Below are positions 55,946 to 64,000 of a stretch of 64,000 nt of DNA, one piece after another. The translations under genes and the position numbers were made by a program. Under the pieces are notes generated by a model. That model did no database searches. It saw only the letters and a program-made list of their open reading frames with translations, and was not told the origin of the DNA. Source of the DNA: Empedobacter falsenii (GTDB lineage: Bacteria > Bacteroidota > Bacteroidia > Flavobacteriales > Weeksellaceae); NCBI RefSeq assembly GCF_013488205.1, contig NZ_CP040908.1, positions 186,001 through 250,000 of the forward strand, in the 5' to 3' direction. How positions within the stretch are numbered: position 1 is the stretch's first letter; each line of letters begins with the position of its first letter.

Positions 55946-56497
55946 ATGAAAAAATTAGCATTTTTTTTAACAATTTTCTGTACATTAACTTCAGGATTAG
56001 CAATTGCACAAACTAAAACAGCAACAGCAACATTAAACGTAAAACTACGCCCAATTCAAACAATTGTTATTGGTGGTGATAATACAGTTAATTTAGTGTA
56101 TAAAACAAAAGAAGATTATTCTAATGGTGTAACTGCAAACATGAACGACCACTTAATTGTATATAGTACTGGTGGTTTTGCTGTTAAAGTAGGATCTAAA
56201 AATGAGAAGTTAACTTCTAAAAATAATGAAGTAAAAGGAGAAATTGAAGCAAATAAAATTAATTTAGAAGCAAGTGCAGGTAGTGGAAATTCATTATCTT
56301 CATATAAATTTAATGAAAAAGTTGCATTGAATACTGAAGCTAAACCATTATTTTCAAGTACAGTTGGTGGTACAGATTTAAAATTCAACGTTGCGTATAA
56401 AGGAGAAGGAAACAATGCTTATGTAAACAAATATTACAATGTTGAGAATCCTAATGTTTATACAACTACTGTAACTTATACAATTGAGGCACAATAA
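55946..56497 (+). CDS. Small exported pilin-like protein
   Basis: 183 residues. Signal peptide MKKLAFFLTIFCTLTSGLAIAQ, then a single all-beta domain rich in Thr, Val, Asn and Lys with no Cys. It begins TKTATATLNVKLRPIQTIVI and ends VYTTTVTYTIEAQ. The VNLVYKTKEDYSNGVTANMNDHLIVYSTGGFAVKV stretch and the tail recur in the C-terminal half of the 57343-58368 product. With a chaperone gene next, the best reading is a fibre subunit; the family is unfamiliar, so this is inference. A terminator-like hairpin directly follows, which would make this the most abundant product of the operon. Confidence 0.65.
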   Translation: MKKLAFFLTIFCTLTSGLAIAQTKTATATLNVKLRPIQTIVIGGDNTVNLVYKTKEDYSNGVTANMNDHLIVYSTGGFAVKVGSKNEKLTSKNNEVKGEIEANKINLEASAGSGNSLSSYKFNEKVALNTEAKPLFSSTVGGTDLKFNVAYKGEGNNAYVNKYYNVENPNVYTTTVTYTIEAQ

Positions 56498-56508
56498 TAT
56501 AAAAAATA

Positions 56509-56542
56509 GGAAGTGGTATTGAAAAATATCACTTCTTTTTTT
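56509..56542 (+). terminator. Partial intra-operon terminator after the pilin-like gene
   Basis: GAAGTGGTATT and AATATCACTTC form an 11-bp stem (one G-T pair) with a GAAA loop and T7, only 11 bases past the pilin stop and 4 bases before the chaperone start. Confidence 0.75.
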
Positions 56543-56546
56543 GCTT

Positions 56547-57353
56547 ATGAAAGTTCTTCGTTTTTTAACAATCGTTTCTTTTTTAGCATTAATCATTTCA
56601 ACTAAGATTAGTGCACAATCAGGTATTTCTGTAAGTCCACCAAGGACTTATTTTGCGTTAAATCCTGGTGAGTCTGAGCGTAAAAAGATTATGGTAACCA
56701 ATGTAAGTGATGTACATACATTAGAGTTGTCTGTTTCTTTTAATGATTGGAAGTATGATGAGTTTGGAGGTAATGTAGTCTCTGAACCTAATACTTTACC
56801 AACAAGTAATGCAAACTGGATCACAGTTTTACCAAGTAATACATTTACACTTTTGCCAAAAGAATCGAAAGAAATAGAAGTTCTGATGCAAGTTCCAGAA
56901 AAGATAAATGCAGAGAGTGTGCATACAGCAATGATGTACATCACGCAAACAAATCCGATTGCTGGACAAAATAAAAGTGGAGAAAATATTATATTCTCGA
57001 TTCGTACAGGTATCAAAATTTATCAACGATTAAATATTGCACGTGATACAAATGTAGAGTTTACAAATTTTGTTTACGATAAAACTGAAAATCGTTTGGT
57101 GCTTAATATTTCGAATGAAGGAAATGTTTGGAGCGAAGGAACGATTAGAAATGAAATCATTAATCAAGAAAATGGTCAACAAATAAAATTGCAAGATGCA
57201 GTTTTTTATAGTTTACCAAATGATAAAAGAATTGTATATATACCATTGCCAAAGGATTTGCCAAAAGGTTCGTATATTGTTACCTCAACTTTAAGTTTTG
57301 AGAAAGATGATCAATTGAAAATTGCTGAATTGACGTTCTCAAATGATAAATAA
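56547..57353 (+). CDS. PapD-like periplasmic chaperone
   Basis: 268 residues from the ATG at 56547; an in-frame TTG two codons upstream is unnecessary. Signal peptide MKVLRFLTIVSFLALIISTKISA. The mature protein has the chaperone two-domain layout. Strand A1 reads SGISVSPPRTYFALNPGES, with an Arg at the place of PapD Arg8. Then TLLPKESKEIEVLMQVPEKI, HTAMMYITQTNP and SIRTGIKIYQR, the strand that in PapD holds the subunit-binding Lys (TKIKLFYR). Domain 2 follows. It should cap and fold exported subunits. It overlaps the next gene by 11 bases. Confidence 0.75.
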   Translation: MKVLRFLTIVSFLALIISTKISAQSGISVSPPRTYFALNPGESERKKIMVTNVSDVHTLELSVSFNDWKYDEFGGNVVSEPNTLPTSNANWITVLPSNTFTLLPKESKEIEVLMQVPEKINAESVHTAMMYITQTNPIAGQNKSGENIIFSIRTGIKIYQRLNIARDTNVEFTNFVYDKTENRLVLNISNEGNVWSEGTIRNEIINQENGQQIKLQDAVFYSLPNDKRIVYIPLPKDLPKGSYIVTSTLSFEKDDQLKIAELTFSNDK

Positions 57354-58368
57354 TAATTTGTTTCAGAAAATAGTTTCAACAATTACATTATTGTTGACAA
57401 TGGCAGTTTCTGCTCAGTTTACGTTAAATGCTCATAATAATGGTTGGGTGCAAGTAAATGGAAGTAGTGGAGTTACGGCGACTAATGTTGTGGCTATAGA
57501 AATGCACATGTCTGGTGCTTTAAATTATAAAAATTGGTCTTTAGTTGCGCGTGTTGTTTCGCCTATTGTAAATTCTCAGAAAAAAGAATTTCCTGTCGAA
57601 AAACTGAAATTGAAATTCAATAATTATACAACTTCTCAATATTATTCAGAGAATTATCCTACGCTAAATCAATTAGGAGTTATTCAGAATAACATCGCGA
57701 TGAGTTTTTCTCCAAATTATTTTATCCGAAATTCTCCTTTGACTATTGCTACAACTACAGGAAAATATGGTGCAATTGTCTTGAATTATGATATTGTGAT
57801 AGATGCAGGAACATATCTAAATGCTCTGAAATCATGGAACAATTATTCAATTCAATTCGAGTTTTCTTTATTGAATGAATTTGGAACCCTGATTGGTAAA
57901 AGTCTTTTTCCGATTGAAATGCAAATTAGTCCAAACGGAAATTATGAACCAGTTCCGACGCTTTCTATTGCGGTCGATGGTTCTGCTGTAAATGGAGAAT
58001 TGGTTTTCAATACGATACAAGATTATAAAAATGGTGTGAAGAAAGAATATCAAAATGGCTTAATTGTTTCTTCTGATACAGCTTACGATATTCAAGTTTC
58101 GTCGATTAATCAATATTTACAATCGAGTGATGCACAGAATTTGGAATTAAATTCAATCAATGTTCAGATAAAAGACACCGAAACAAATAATCTTTCTAAG
58201 GAAATAAAACTTTCGAATTACAATCAATCATTGATGACGAATAGTTCTAAAACGGCTTCAAAAAAGTACAATATTATTTATTCTACAACTCCGTCGGATA
58301 ATAAAATTTTGAATAGCAAACCTGGGAATTATTCAACTTCTTTGCTGTACACGATTACACCTTTGTAA
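57343..58368 (+). CDS. Two-domain fibre-tip/adhesin-like protein
   Basis: 341 residues. Signal peptide to about residue 25 (TITLLLTMAVSAQ). Residues about 26-205 are a separate all-beta domain (FTLNAHNNGWVQVNGSSGV...). Residues about 210-341 resemble the small pilin-like protein: ELVFNTIQDYKNGVKKEYQNGLIVSSDTAYDIQVSS against VNLVYKTKEDYSNGVTANMNDHLIVYSTGGFAVKV, and YSTSLLYTITPL against YTTTVTYTIEAQ at the ends. A receptor-binding domain joined to a pilin domain is the architecture of chaperone-usher tip adhesins. Starts inside the chaperone gene (11-base overlap), so translationally coupled. Confidence 0.65.
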   Translation: MINNNLFQKIVSTITLLLTMAVSAQFTLNAHNNGWVQVNGSSGVTATNVVAIEMHMSGALNYKNWSLVARVVSPIVNSQKKEFPVEKLKLKFNNYTTSQYYSENYPTLNQLGVIQNNIAMSFSPNYFIRNSPLTIATTTGKYGAIVLNYDIVIDAGTYLNALKSWNNYSIQFEFSLLNEFGTLIGKSLFPIEMQISPNGNYEPVPTLSIAVDGSAVNGELVFNTIQDYKNGVKKEYQNGLIVSSDTAYDIQVSSINQYLQSSDAQNLELNSINVQIKDTETNNLSKEIKLSNYNQSLMTNSSKTASKKYNIIYSTTPSDNKILNSKPGNYSTSLLYTITPL

Positions 58369-58374
58369 AACAAT

Positions 58375-61188
58375 ATGTTCTTTTCAATTAATTATTTTCG
58401 AAGCGTATTTTTTATTCTGCTTTTCCTTGTTAGCGGACAAAACTTACGTGCTCAAACAATAAATAACGGATTGAAATTTAGTACAATAAAAGAAGTTAAA
58501 TTAGAAGATAGCAACAACTTTTCTGTTATTCTTCAATTAGAAAATACAACCAATGATACGATAAATGCTCGTCTGGGACTTAAAATTCCTTCGGCTATAA
58601 GATCGTATTCGCAAGATAATCTTCAAATAAAAATCAATCCAAACAAGAAGGCTTTTATTCCTATGCAATTTACGGTGAGTAAATCGCAAATGGCTGGGAA
58701 ATTAGATTTAGAATTCAGTATTATTGATTTTTTAAGTAAAAAAGAAATAGGAAAATCTGTTACTTCAGTTGTTGTTTTGCAAAAGAGAAACATCAAAATT
58801 TTTCCTGTCCAGAGTAATATTTTTTACCGTCAAGAAGGAGATTCTATTCATTATGAATTAAAAGTAATGAATATGGGAAATCAAGCCGAAGAAATTTTGT
58901 TAACCAATGTACTTCCTGATTTCAGAGGAAGTTATACTTATAATAACAAACGACTTATAGTTGAAGCTTTTCAAGAAAAAATTGTTCGATTTTCTAAATA
59001 TGTCGACCGAGATATGATTAAAATTGAAAGTTTTCAGGCAAATGTTTCGGGTTATACAACGACCAAAGATTTTGCAGGAAATGTGTTTTTTACCATTCAG
59101 AATGCAAGTTCCAATCGTGTGTATATAGATCCAACAATGCTAAATCAGAATTGGACCAATTTTTCTTCAAATTATGTTCGATTAACTGCTCGCGATATTA
59201 ATTCTGCTAATGCGAATTATAACTTAATGGCTCATCAAGAATTTTCGGTTGGGTTGAATGAATTTGCATATAATATTAATGGAACAACTTGGAATAAGAA
59301 TCAAGACATGGTTTTGACAGATTCTTGGGTGAAATATCAACGCAAAGACAAAGGAATTTTAATCGGATCAATCAATAACAACGATTTTGATATTCCAGTT
59401 AACGGACGAGGAGTGATGTTGTTTAATAATTATGATAAGAATGATAACCGAATTGTAGTCGGAACGGTCGAAAAAAATTATAATTTATTAGATGATTTGA
59501 CGAACGATGTTTTCAAGAATAGCAACACAACTTTTGCGAATGGACGATTTTTAATAAAAGATAAAAACGAATTAGAAACAACAGCTTTGTTTGATAGAAC
59601 TTATTCTACAACGAACTTTATTTTGACAAATGGTTACAAATGGGTTACACCAAACAAGTGGAATCATTCAGTGAAATTTGGGTATGGTTTGTCAAAATTT
59701 AAAGAGACAAATGATGTTGAAAATTCATTATCGGTTTCTGCAAATGTTTCTGGAACAATTGGTAAATTTGATTTTTATAGTTCCAATTATTACAGCTCAG
59801 GATATTATCCGGGGACGCGACGTGGAGCATTGTATCTTAATCAGCGTTTTCAACGAACGTTTTCTAAATTTTCGTTGTGGTCTTCGTTAACGATTACGAA
59901 TAACAATCCGAAATCTATCGATCCGTATTTGATTAATTATATGCAAGCAAATGAGTCGAAAACGTTGCGTTTTGAGACGGGAATTTCGTTCAAATTAGCA
60001 AATCATTTTAATCTTTCGATTTCTCCAAAATTCAATATAGAAAAATCAAATATTCTGAATTATGAGACGTTTACGTACATGCCGATGGATTTTAAATCGA
60101 CTTATTTAAACGGAACATTTACTTGGTTGTCTAATTCACGTGTGCATCAGTTGGTGTTGAATGCTTTGGGAGGGTTTTCTGAGCTAAACGAATTGAGTAA
60201 GGTTGATCCAATTGTTTATGGACAATTAACGTGGAATGTGAAAAACTTTCAGTTAAACTCAATTTATCAACGAGGAAGTATGATGATTGCAGAGGTTTAT
60301 TCGACGAATAATCTAAATCATCAATTAGAACGTTTTACAACTTCGGCGAGTTTTCGTCAAAGCTTTTTTCAGAAAAAATTGAATACGGCAGTTTCTACTT
60401 ATTATAATATTGACAAAAATTTTGGAAATACCCTAACTTTTGGAGCTTCTGTGGATTATCAACCAATTGATAATTTTATTGTGAGTACACAAACGAATTT
60501 TAGCCATTACGATTCGAAAACATTGAATAGCAAACAAACTTATTTGCAAGTTGGTGTACAATATAATTTGCCTGCGAAACGTACTGTGACAGATGTAAAA
60601 GACGGAACATTAAATTTGTTTGTGTTTTATGATTACAATGCAAATGGTATTTTTGATGAAGGTGATAAAGTGGCTGATAGTCGTAATGTGAAGATAAATG
60701 AAACTAACTTTATTACAGATTTAGAAGGAAATATAAAGTATAAAAAAGTTCCATATGGTAATTATTTAATCAAACTTCCTGGACAAAAATGGTTTGCACA
60801 AGATTATGCGGTTAATATTAATTCTAAAACGACTTCTATTTCTATTCCAATGCAACAAACTGGTGTTGTGAGAGGGAAAGTTGAGTATGAATTATCTTCA
60901 AATTTGGAGTATCAGGTTTCGGCAAATTTATTCGGGTTTACGTTGATTTTTAATCACGAAAATGGACAGATATTTACAGTTAAAACAAATGATAGAGGTG
61001 AATATACAGCTTTTTTACCTGTTGGAAATTACACGTTTCATCTTGTTGAAAATAGTTTACCGGAACATGTTTATGCAAAAACATATTTGAATAAAATAAC
61101 GGTAGAAAAGGAACAAAATACAGAATATGAACCGCTTATTCTGAAAATTAAGGAACGAAAAGTTAACATTAAACGTTTTGGTAGTTAA
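58375..61188 (+). CDS. Large usher-like outer-membrane barrel protein
   Basis: 937 residues. Signal peptide to about residue 27 (LVSGQNLRAQ). Residues ~28-240 form Ig-like N-terminal domains (FSVILQLENTTNDTINARLGL). About 250-730 alternate as barrel strands (FSVGLNEFAYNINGTTW, GRRGALYL-type turns, LQVGVQYNLP). The last ~190 residues are again Ig-like (GTLNLFVFYDYNANGIFDEGDKV, an SdrD/carboxypeptidase-type repeat, then VVRGKVEYELSS). N-terminal domains, a central large barrel and C-terminal Ig domains mirror pilus ushers, but I do not see the PF00577 usher signatures, so homology is unproven. Starts seven bases after the tip-like gene. Confidence 0.65.
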   Translation: MFFSINYFRSVFFILLFLVSGQNLRAQTINNGLKFSTIKEVKLEDSNNFSVILQLENTTNDTINARLGLKIPSAIRSYSQDNLQIKINPNKKAFIPMQFTVSKSQMAGKLDLEFSIIDFLSKKEIGKSVTSVVVLQKRNIKIFPVQSNIFYRQEGDSIHYELKVMNMGNQAEEILLTNVLPDFRGSYTYNNKRLIVEAFQEKIVRFSKYVDRDMIKIESFQANVSGYTTTKDFAGNVFFTIQNASSNRVYIDPTMLNQNWTNFSSNYVRLTARDINSANANYNLMAHQEFSVGLNEFAYNINGTTWNKNQDMVLTDSWVKYQRKDKGILIGSINNNDFDIPVNGRGVMLFNNYDKNDNRIVVGTVEKNYNLLDDLTNDVFKNSNTTFANGRFLIKDKNELETTALFDRTYSTTNFILTNGYKWVTPNKWNHSVKFGYGLSKFKETNDVENSLSVSANVSGTIGKFDFYSSNYYSSGYYPGTRRGALYLNQRFQRTFSKFSLWSSLTITNNNPKSIDPYLINYMQANESKTLRFETGISFKLANHFNLSISPKFNIEKSNILNYETFTYMPMDFKSTYLNGTFTWLSNSRVHQLVLNALGGFSELNELSKVDPIVYGQLTWNVKNFQLNSIYQRGSMMIAEVYSTNNLNHQLERFTTSASFRQSFFQKKLNTAVSTYYNIDKNFGNTLTFGASVDYQPIDNFIVSTQTNFSHYDSKTLNSKQTYLQVGVQYNLPAKRTVTDVKDGTLNLFVFYDYNANGIFDEGDKVADSRNVKINETNFITDLEGNIKYKKVPYGNYLIKLPGQKWFAQDYAVNINSKTTSISIPMQQTGVVRGKVEYELSSNLEYQVSANLFGFTLIFNHENGQIFTVKTNDRGEYTAFLPVGNYTFHLVENSLPEHVYAKTYLNKITVEKEQNTEYEPLILKIKERKVNIKRFGS

Positions 61189-61227
61189 TGGATATTTTGA
61201 TTTACTTTGCATCAAAATAAACTCTAA

Positions 61228-61959
61228 ATGCCACTAACTTTTTGCCATCCAGCAATTATTCTTCCGCTAAAAAAACTAAAATCGAATTGGTTTTCGATGA
61301 CGGGATTAATCATTGGTTCGATGTCGCCAGATTTAGAATATTTCTCTCGAATGGAGATTGTAGCGACGCACAGTCATTTGTTCTGGGGTGTTTTGTATTT
61401 TGACTTACCAATTGCTCTTATTTATTGTTTCGTTTTTCACTTATTTGTCCGAAATGTTTTAATTCATCATTTACCTTATTTTTTAGAAGAACGATTTGCT
61501 CAATTCCTAACTTTTGATTGGATTGATTATTTCAAAAAACATTGGTTAATTGTTGTTATTTCAATTATAATAGGAGCTTATTCGCACCTTTTTTGGGATG
61601 CTTTCACACACGAATGGGGATATTTTGCGAAATTAATTCCAGATTTAGAGGAAACTTGGTTTCAAATTCCTTTCAATAATTTTGAAGTAAAAGGATATAA
61701 ATTTCTACAACATTTTAGCACATTTTTAGGTGCGATTTTTATTGCTTTTTGGATTTATAAAATGCCAAAACAAATTCTTCCAAAAACTAAATTTGATTAC
61801 ATTTTTTGGTTAAAAGTAGTTCTATTTACAACAACTATTTCCGCAATACGATTAGTTTTCTTCCCAATAGAAATTGGATTAGGCAACATCATTGTCGTTA
61901 TAGGAATGAGTGTTTTTTTGAGTTTGGTTATTTTTGGGATAAAGGAGAAAGTTTTTTAA
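61228..61959 (+). CDS. DUF4184-family membrane protein
   Basis: 243 residues. MPLTFCHPAIILPL at the N-terminus, GLIIGSMSPDLEYF and HSHLFWGVLYFDLP, then SHLFWDAFTHEWGYF are hallmark strings of DUF4184, with four or more membrane helices. The conserved His/Asp residues recall the metal-dependent phospholipase C-like YdjM/YfhO membrane hydrolases, but no activity is established. It follows the usher-like gene by 39 bases on the same strand without a clear terminator, so read-through is possible. Confidence 0.82.
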   Translation: MPLTFCHPAIILPLKKLKSNWFSMTGLIIGSMSPDLEYFSRMEIVATHSHLFWGVLYFDLPIALIYCFVFHLFVRNVLIHHLPYFLEERFAQFLTFDWIDYFKKHWLIVVISIIIGAYSHLFWDAFTHEWGYFAKLIPDLEETWFQIPFNNFEVKGYKFLQHFSTFLGAIFIAFWIYKMPKQILPKTKFDYIFWLKVVLFTTTISAIRLVFFPIEIGLGNIIVVIGMSVFLSLVIFGIKEKVF

Positions 61960-61968
61960 TCTTTCATT

Positions 61969-63063
61969 TTAACAATATTTTTCTCCGTTTTTCTGTAATT
62001 TCAAATCGCTCACATAAGTTTTTATAAACTGTACATTGCTTCGAGGACAAATGAGTAATCCTTTCTCCGAATTAATAACCACATAATTGTCTAATCCATC
62101 AATAATAATAGCTTTGTCTTGTGTAGAATAAATAAAATTATTTTTAGCGTTGTAACCAGAAAAATGTTTGCATAATAATGTATTGTGATTTTCGTCCTGA
62201 TCTTCACCTGTGTATTTATACTTTTCGTTGATTGCAGACCAAGTTCCAATATCACTCCAGCCAAAAGTTGTTGGAATGACATAAACATTATCTGCTTGTT
62301 CTAAAATTCCTTTGTTGATAGAAGTTACGTCTAACGTTGTGTAAATAGGTTTTAAAGTTTCTGTATTTTGTAAAGAACGATCAAGATCAAAATATTTTTT
62401 TAAAGTTTCTTTCATCGAAGGTAAATGTTGTTGAAAAGCTTTTACAATACTATCTACAGACCAAACAAGGATTCCTGTATTCCAAATAAATTCACCACTC
62501 GTTATAAAAGATTCAGCAAATTCTAAATCAGGTTTATCGATATAAGATTTTACTTTTTTTATAGGTGTTGTATTTTCGATGAACTGAATATAACTGTAAT
62601 TAACATCTGGACGCGTTGGAGCTACTCCCAAAGTAATCAATCGATCGTTGTCAGCATCCTCGAAAGCAAGATTTACTTTTTCTACAAATTCATCTTCATC
62701 AAAAATAAAATGATCTGAAGGAGAAATAATCAATTTTGCATTTGGATTAAATTGTTGGATTGTCATTGCGGCCAATAAATTACAAGCTGCGGTATTCATG
62801 ACTCTTGGTTCGATGATAAAATTTTTATCCTCAAAATCTGGTAATTGTTCTTTTACAATCTCTTTATAATCTTGAATAGTTACAATGAAAATATTTTCTT
62901 GCGGAACGACTTTTTTAAGGCGATTATACGTTAATTGAATAAAAGTTTTTCCTATTCCTAATAAATCATGAAATTGTTTTGGTTTTTTAATTGTACTCAA
63001 AGGCCATAATCTCACTCCTGTACCACTGGCAAGGATAACAGCGTAGTTATCTTTATTATTCAT
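61969..63063 (-). CDS. Mannose-1-phosphate guanylyltransferase
   Basis: 364 residues, cytoplasmic nucleotidyltransferase that makes GDP-mannose from GTP and mannose-1-phosphate for surface polysaccharide or protein glycosylation. VILASGTGVRLWPLS and KKPKQFHDLLG form the nucleotide site (the common form is GGxGTRLWPLSR; here GTGVRLWP has an altered residue pair). PSDHFI, NTGILVWSVDSIVKAF and TTFGWSDIGTWSA follow. It lacks the C-terminal phosphomannose isomerase domain, so it is the short form. Convergent with the DUF4184 gene, ten bases apart. Confidence 0.9.
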   Translation of the reverse strand: MNNKDNYAVILASGTGVRLWPLSTIKKPKQFHDLLGIGKTFIQLTYNRLKKVVPQENIFIVTIQDYKEIVKEQLPDFEDKNFIIEPRVMNTAACNLLAAMTIQQFNPNAKLIISPSDHFIFDEDEFVEKVNLAFEDADNDRLITLGVAPTRPDVNYSYIQFIENTTPIKKVKSYIDKPDLEFAESFITSGEFIWNTGILVWSVDSIVKAFQQHLPSMKETLKKYFDLDRSLQNTETLKPIYTTLDVTSINKGILEQADNVYVIPTTFGWSDIGTWSAINEKYKYTGEDQDENHNTLLCKHFSGYNAKNNFIYSTQDKAIIIDGLDNYVVINSEKGLLICPRSNVQFIKTYVSDLKLQKNGEKYC

Positions 63064-63072
63064 GATTGTCTT

Positions 63073-63672
63073 TTAAAGTTTATTTACAGTTGCAGTTGCG
63101 TTTATCAAATATTTTTTCTTGGTTTTCAACTCTAAACAAAGATACCTTAATTTTCTTTTAGATTCTTTTTTAAAGATTCTTTTTCCTATCGAAAATATTG
63201 TACCATCCTCCAAATCTTCAAGATAAATTTGAGCAGGATTTTTATCATCTATAATATATTTTGAGATATTAATATCTGCTCCTAAACTCGCTTTCGGATG
63301 TTTGGCATGATGAAGAATATACGGTTGCAATTCTTCGGGATAAATGTGAAGAGATTCTAATAATAAATGCCCAAAAATGGTTTTCCATTCTTTTCCATGC
63401 GGATTTATTTTACGCGAATCAAACTGAACAAAAGTTTTGAGATGCGCCACTTCATGTGTAAAAACAAAAAAGAAAGCATACTGATTTAAGTCGCCATTCA
63501 CTGTAATTTGATGACGATTATTTTCGACCAATTTGCGATAATCTCCCAACTTAGTTTCACGTCTTCTTGTAATTTTTAACGTTATAAAATGATTTTCTAA
63601 CCACTTTTTTACATACAAGTCTGCATTATGAGGGAGATAAGAAGTTAAATGTTCTAAATTCACATTGTGCAA
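63073..63672 (-). CDS. SprT-like zinc metalloprotease family protein
   Basis: 199 residues, cytoplasmic. FVFTHEVAHLKTFVQFDSR is the HExxH zinc motif with His-Glu-Val-Ala-His; the third ligand is probably His in NPHGKEWKTIFGHLLL, the typical SprT SH/HGxxW position. The C-terminal part with LCLELKTKKKYLIN has the small beta domain seen in Bacteroidota SprT proteins. Nine bases after the guanylyltransferase start on the same strand, so the two are one operon, SprT first. Substrate unknown. Confidence 0.85.
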   Translation of the reverse strand: MHNVNLEHLTSYLPHNADLYVKKWLENHFITLKITRRRETKLGDYRKLVENNRHQITVNGDLNQYAFFFVFTHEVAHLKTFVQFDSRKINPHGKEWKTIFGHLLLESLHIYPEELQPYILHHAKHPKASLGADINISKYIIDDKNPAQIYLEDLEDGTIFSIGKRIFKKESKRKLRYLCLELKTKKKYLINATATVNKL

Positions 63673-63703
63673 GATAAATAAAAAGCCTTTCCAATAAAAA
63701 TAT

Positions 63704-63711
63704 TAATTTTG
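63704..63711 (+). promoter_or_regulatory. -7 promoter element of the mlaE gene
   Basis: TAATTTTG, a TAnnTTTG match that ends only five bases before the ATG at 63717. Transcription would start at or next to the start codon, so the message may be leaderless. Confidence 0.45.
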
Positions 63712-63716
63712 TCGTA

Positions 63717-64000
63717 ATGAAACTAATCGAAAATTTAGGGTCATACTTTATGCTTATGGGTAAAGTATTTAGCAAACCTCAAAAATTGAGCGTTTTCTGG
63801 AAATTGACCGTTAGAGAAATATATGATTTAGGTGTCAACTCTTTAGGGATTGTAACCTTTATCTCAACATTTATGGGTGCAGTTGTAGCAATACAAATGG
63901 CGAAAAACTTTCAGGGAGCGTCTATTCCTGTTCCAGATGCTTACATTGGTTATGCGACCAAAGTGGTTTTGGTGTTAGAGTTTGCCCCAACCATTATGTC
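63717..64000 (+). CDS. mlaE: MlaE-family ABC permease, N-terminal part
   Basis: 94 codons are visible before the window ends; the usual length is about 245-260. The start ATG at 63717 gives MKLIENLGSYFMLMGKVFSKP. The conserved MlaE/YrbE permease block begins here: VREIYDLGVNSLGIVTFISTFMGAVVAIQMAKNF, with a first membrane helix, and TKVVLVLEFAPTIM, where the canonical ELxPxL motif begins. MlaE moves phospholipids between the membranes with MlaF and MlaD, which should follow to the right. Truncated only by the window. Confidence 0.88.
   Translation, partial: MKLIENLGSYFMLMGKVFSKPQKLSVFWKLTVREIYDLGVNSLGIVTFISTFMGAVVAIQMAKNFQGASIPVPDAYIGYATKVVLVLEFAPTIM

Overview
The window looks like chromosomal DNA of a member of the Bacteroidota, class Flavobacteriia. 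It is strongly A+T-rich. Its promoters carry the TAnnTTTG -7 element instead of a sigma70 box. It encodes SusC/BtuB-type and other large outer-membrane barrels, a type IX secretion C-terminal sorting domain, a DUF5686 protein, a monomeric isocitrate dehydrogenase and a stand-alone pyruvate dehydrogenase E1-beta. A residue-level match to tryptophanase implies an indole producer. Together this suggests Weeksellaceae, perhaps near Empedobacter; genus and species are inference only.

Layout. 1-4.4 kb: end of a trans-sulfuration enzyme, an intergenic repeat cluster, small secreted proteins, a hydrolase, tadA and a RarD-like transporter. 4.4-7.5 kb: a cobalamin uptake pair (BtuG-like surface lipoprotein and BtuB-like receptor) behind a cobalamin riboswitch. 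7.6-15.3 kb: TM2 protein, pdhB, DUF5686 protein, ppa, a T9SS cargo and an M28 peptidase. 15.4-17.5 kb: tnaA, an acyl-CoA thioesterase and a second, unexpected cobalamin riboswitch. 17.6-25.2 kb: LOG protein, two initiator tRNAs, SUFU-domain protein, a candidate structured RNA, thioredoxin, amino acid permease, PanE-like reductase and an HPP-like membrane protein. 25.2-31.6 kb: five tRNAs, then the trp operon trpEGDCFB with a leader peptide containing three consecutive Trp codons and an attenuator; trpA is not present. 31.6-41.7 kb: enoyl-CoA hydratase, SH3 protein, SDR, then an envelope glycosylation block (GT9, GT2, double LAB-N, GT39) and a 1140-residue barrel. 41.7-49.1 kb: an outer-membrane receptor-like protein and two tandem paralogous MG2/plug proteins. 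49.4-54.7 kb: CBS protein, icd, nuclease/phosphatase, Lrp regulator, deoC. 54.9-61.2 kb: an AraC-type regulator followed by a four-gene cluster that resembles a chaperone-usher fibre system. 61.2-64 kb: DUF4184 protein, mannose-1-phosphate guanylyltransferase, SprT-like protein and the start of mlaE.

The most interesting block is 54.9-61.2 kb. A small pilin-like secreted protein, a PapD-like chaperone, a two-domain protein whose C-terminal half resembles the small pilin, and a 937-residue usher-sized barrel lie in one tight operon with a terminator-like hairpin just after the first pilin gene. Bacteroidota pili studied so far are mostly of the lipoprotein FimA/Mfa type, so this layout deserves study. 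Other regulatory points are the trp leader-peptide attenuator, the second cobalamin riboswitch in front of a thioesterase/tryptophanase region, and a ~180-nt candidate non-coding RNA before the thioredoxin gene.
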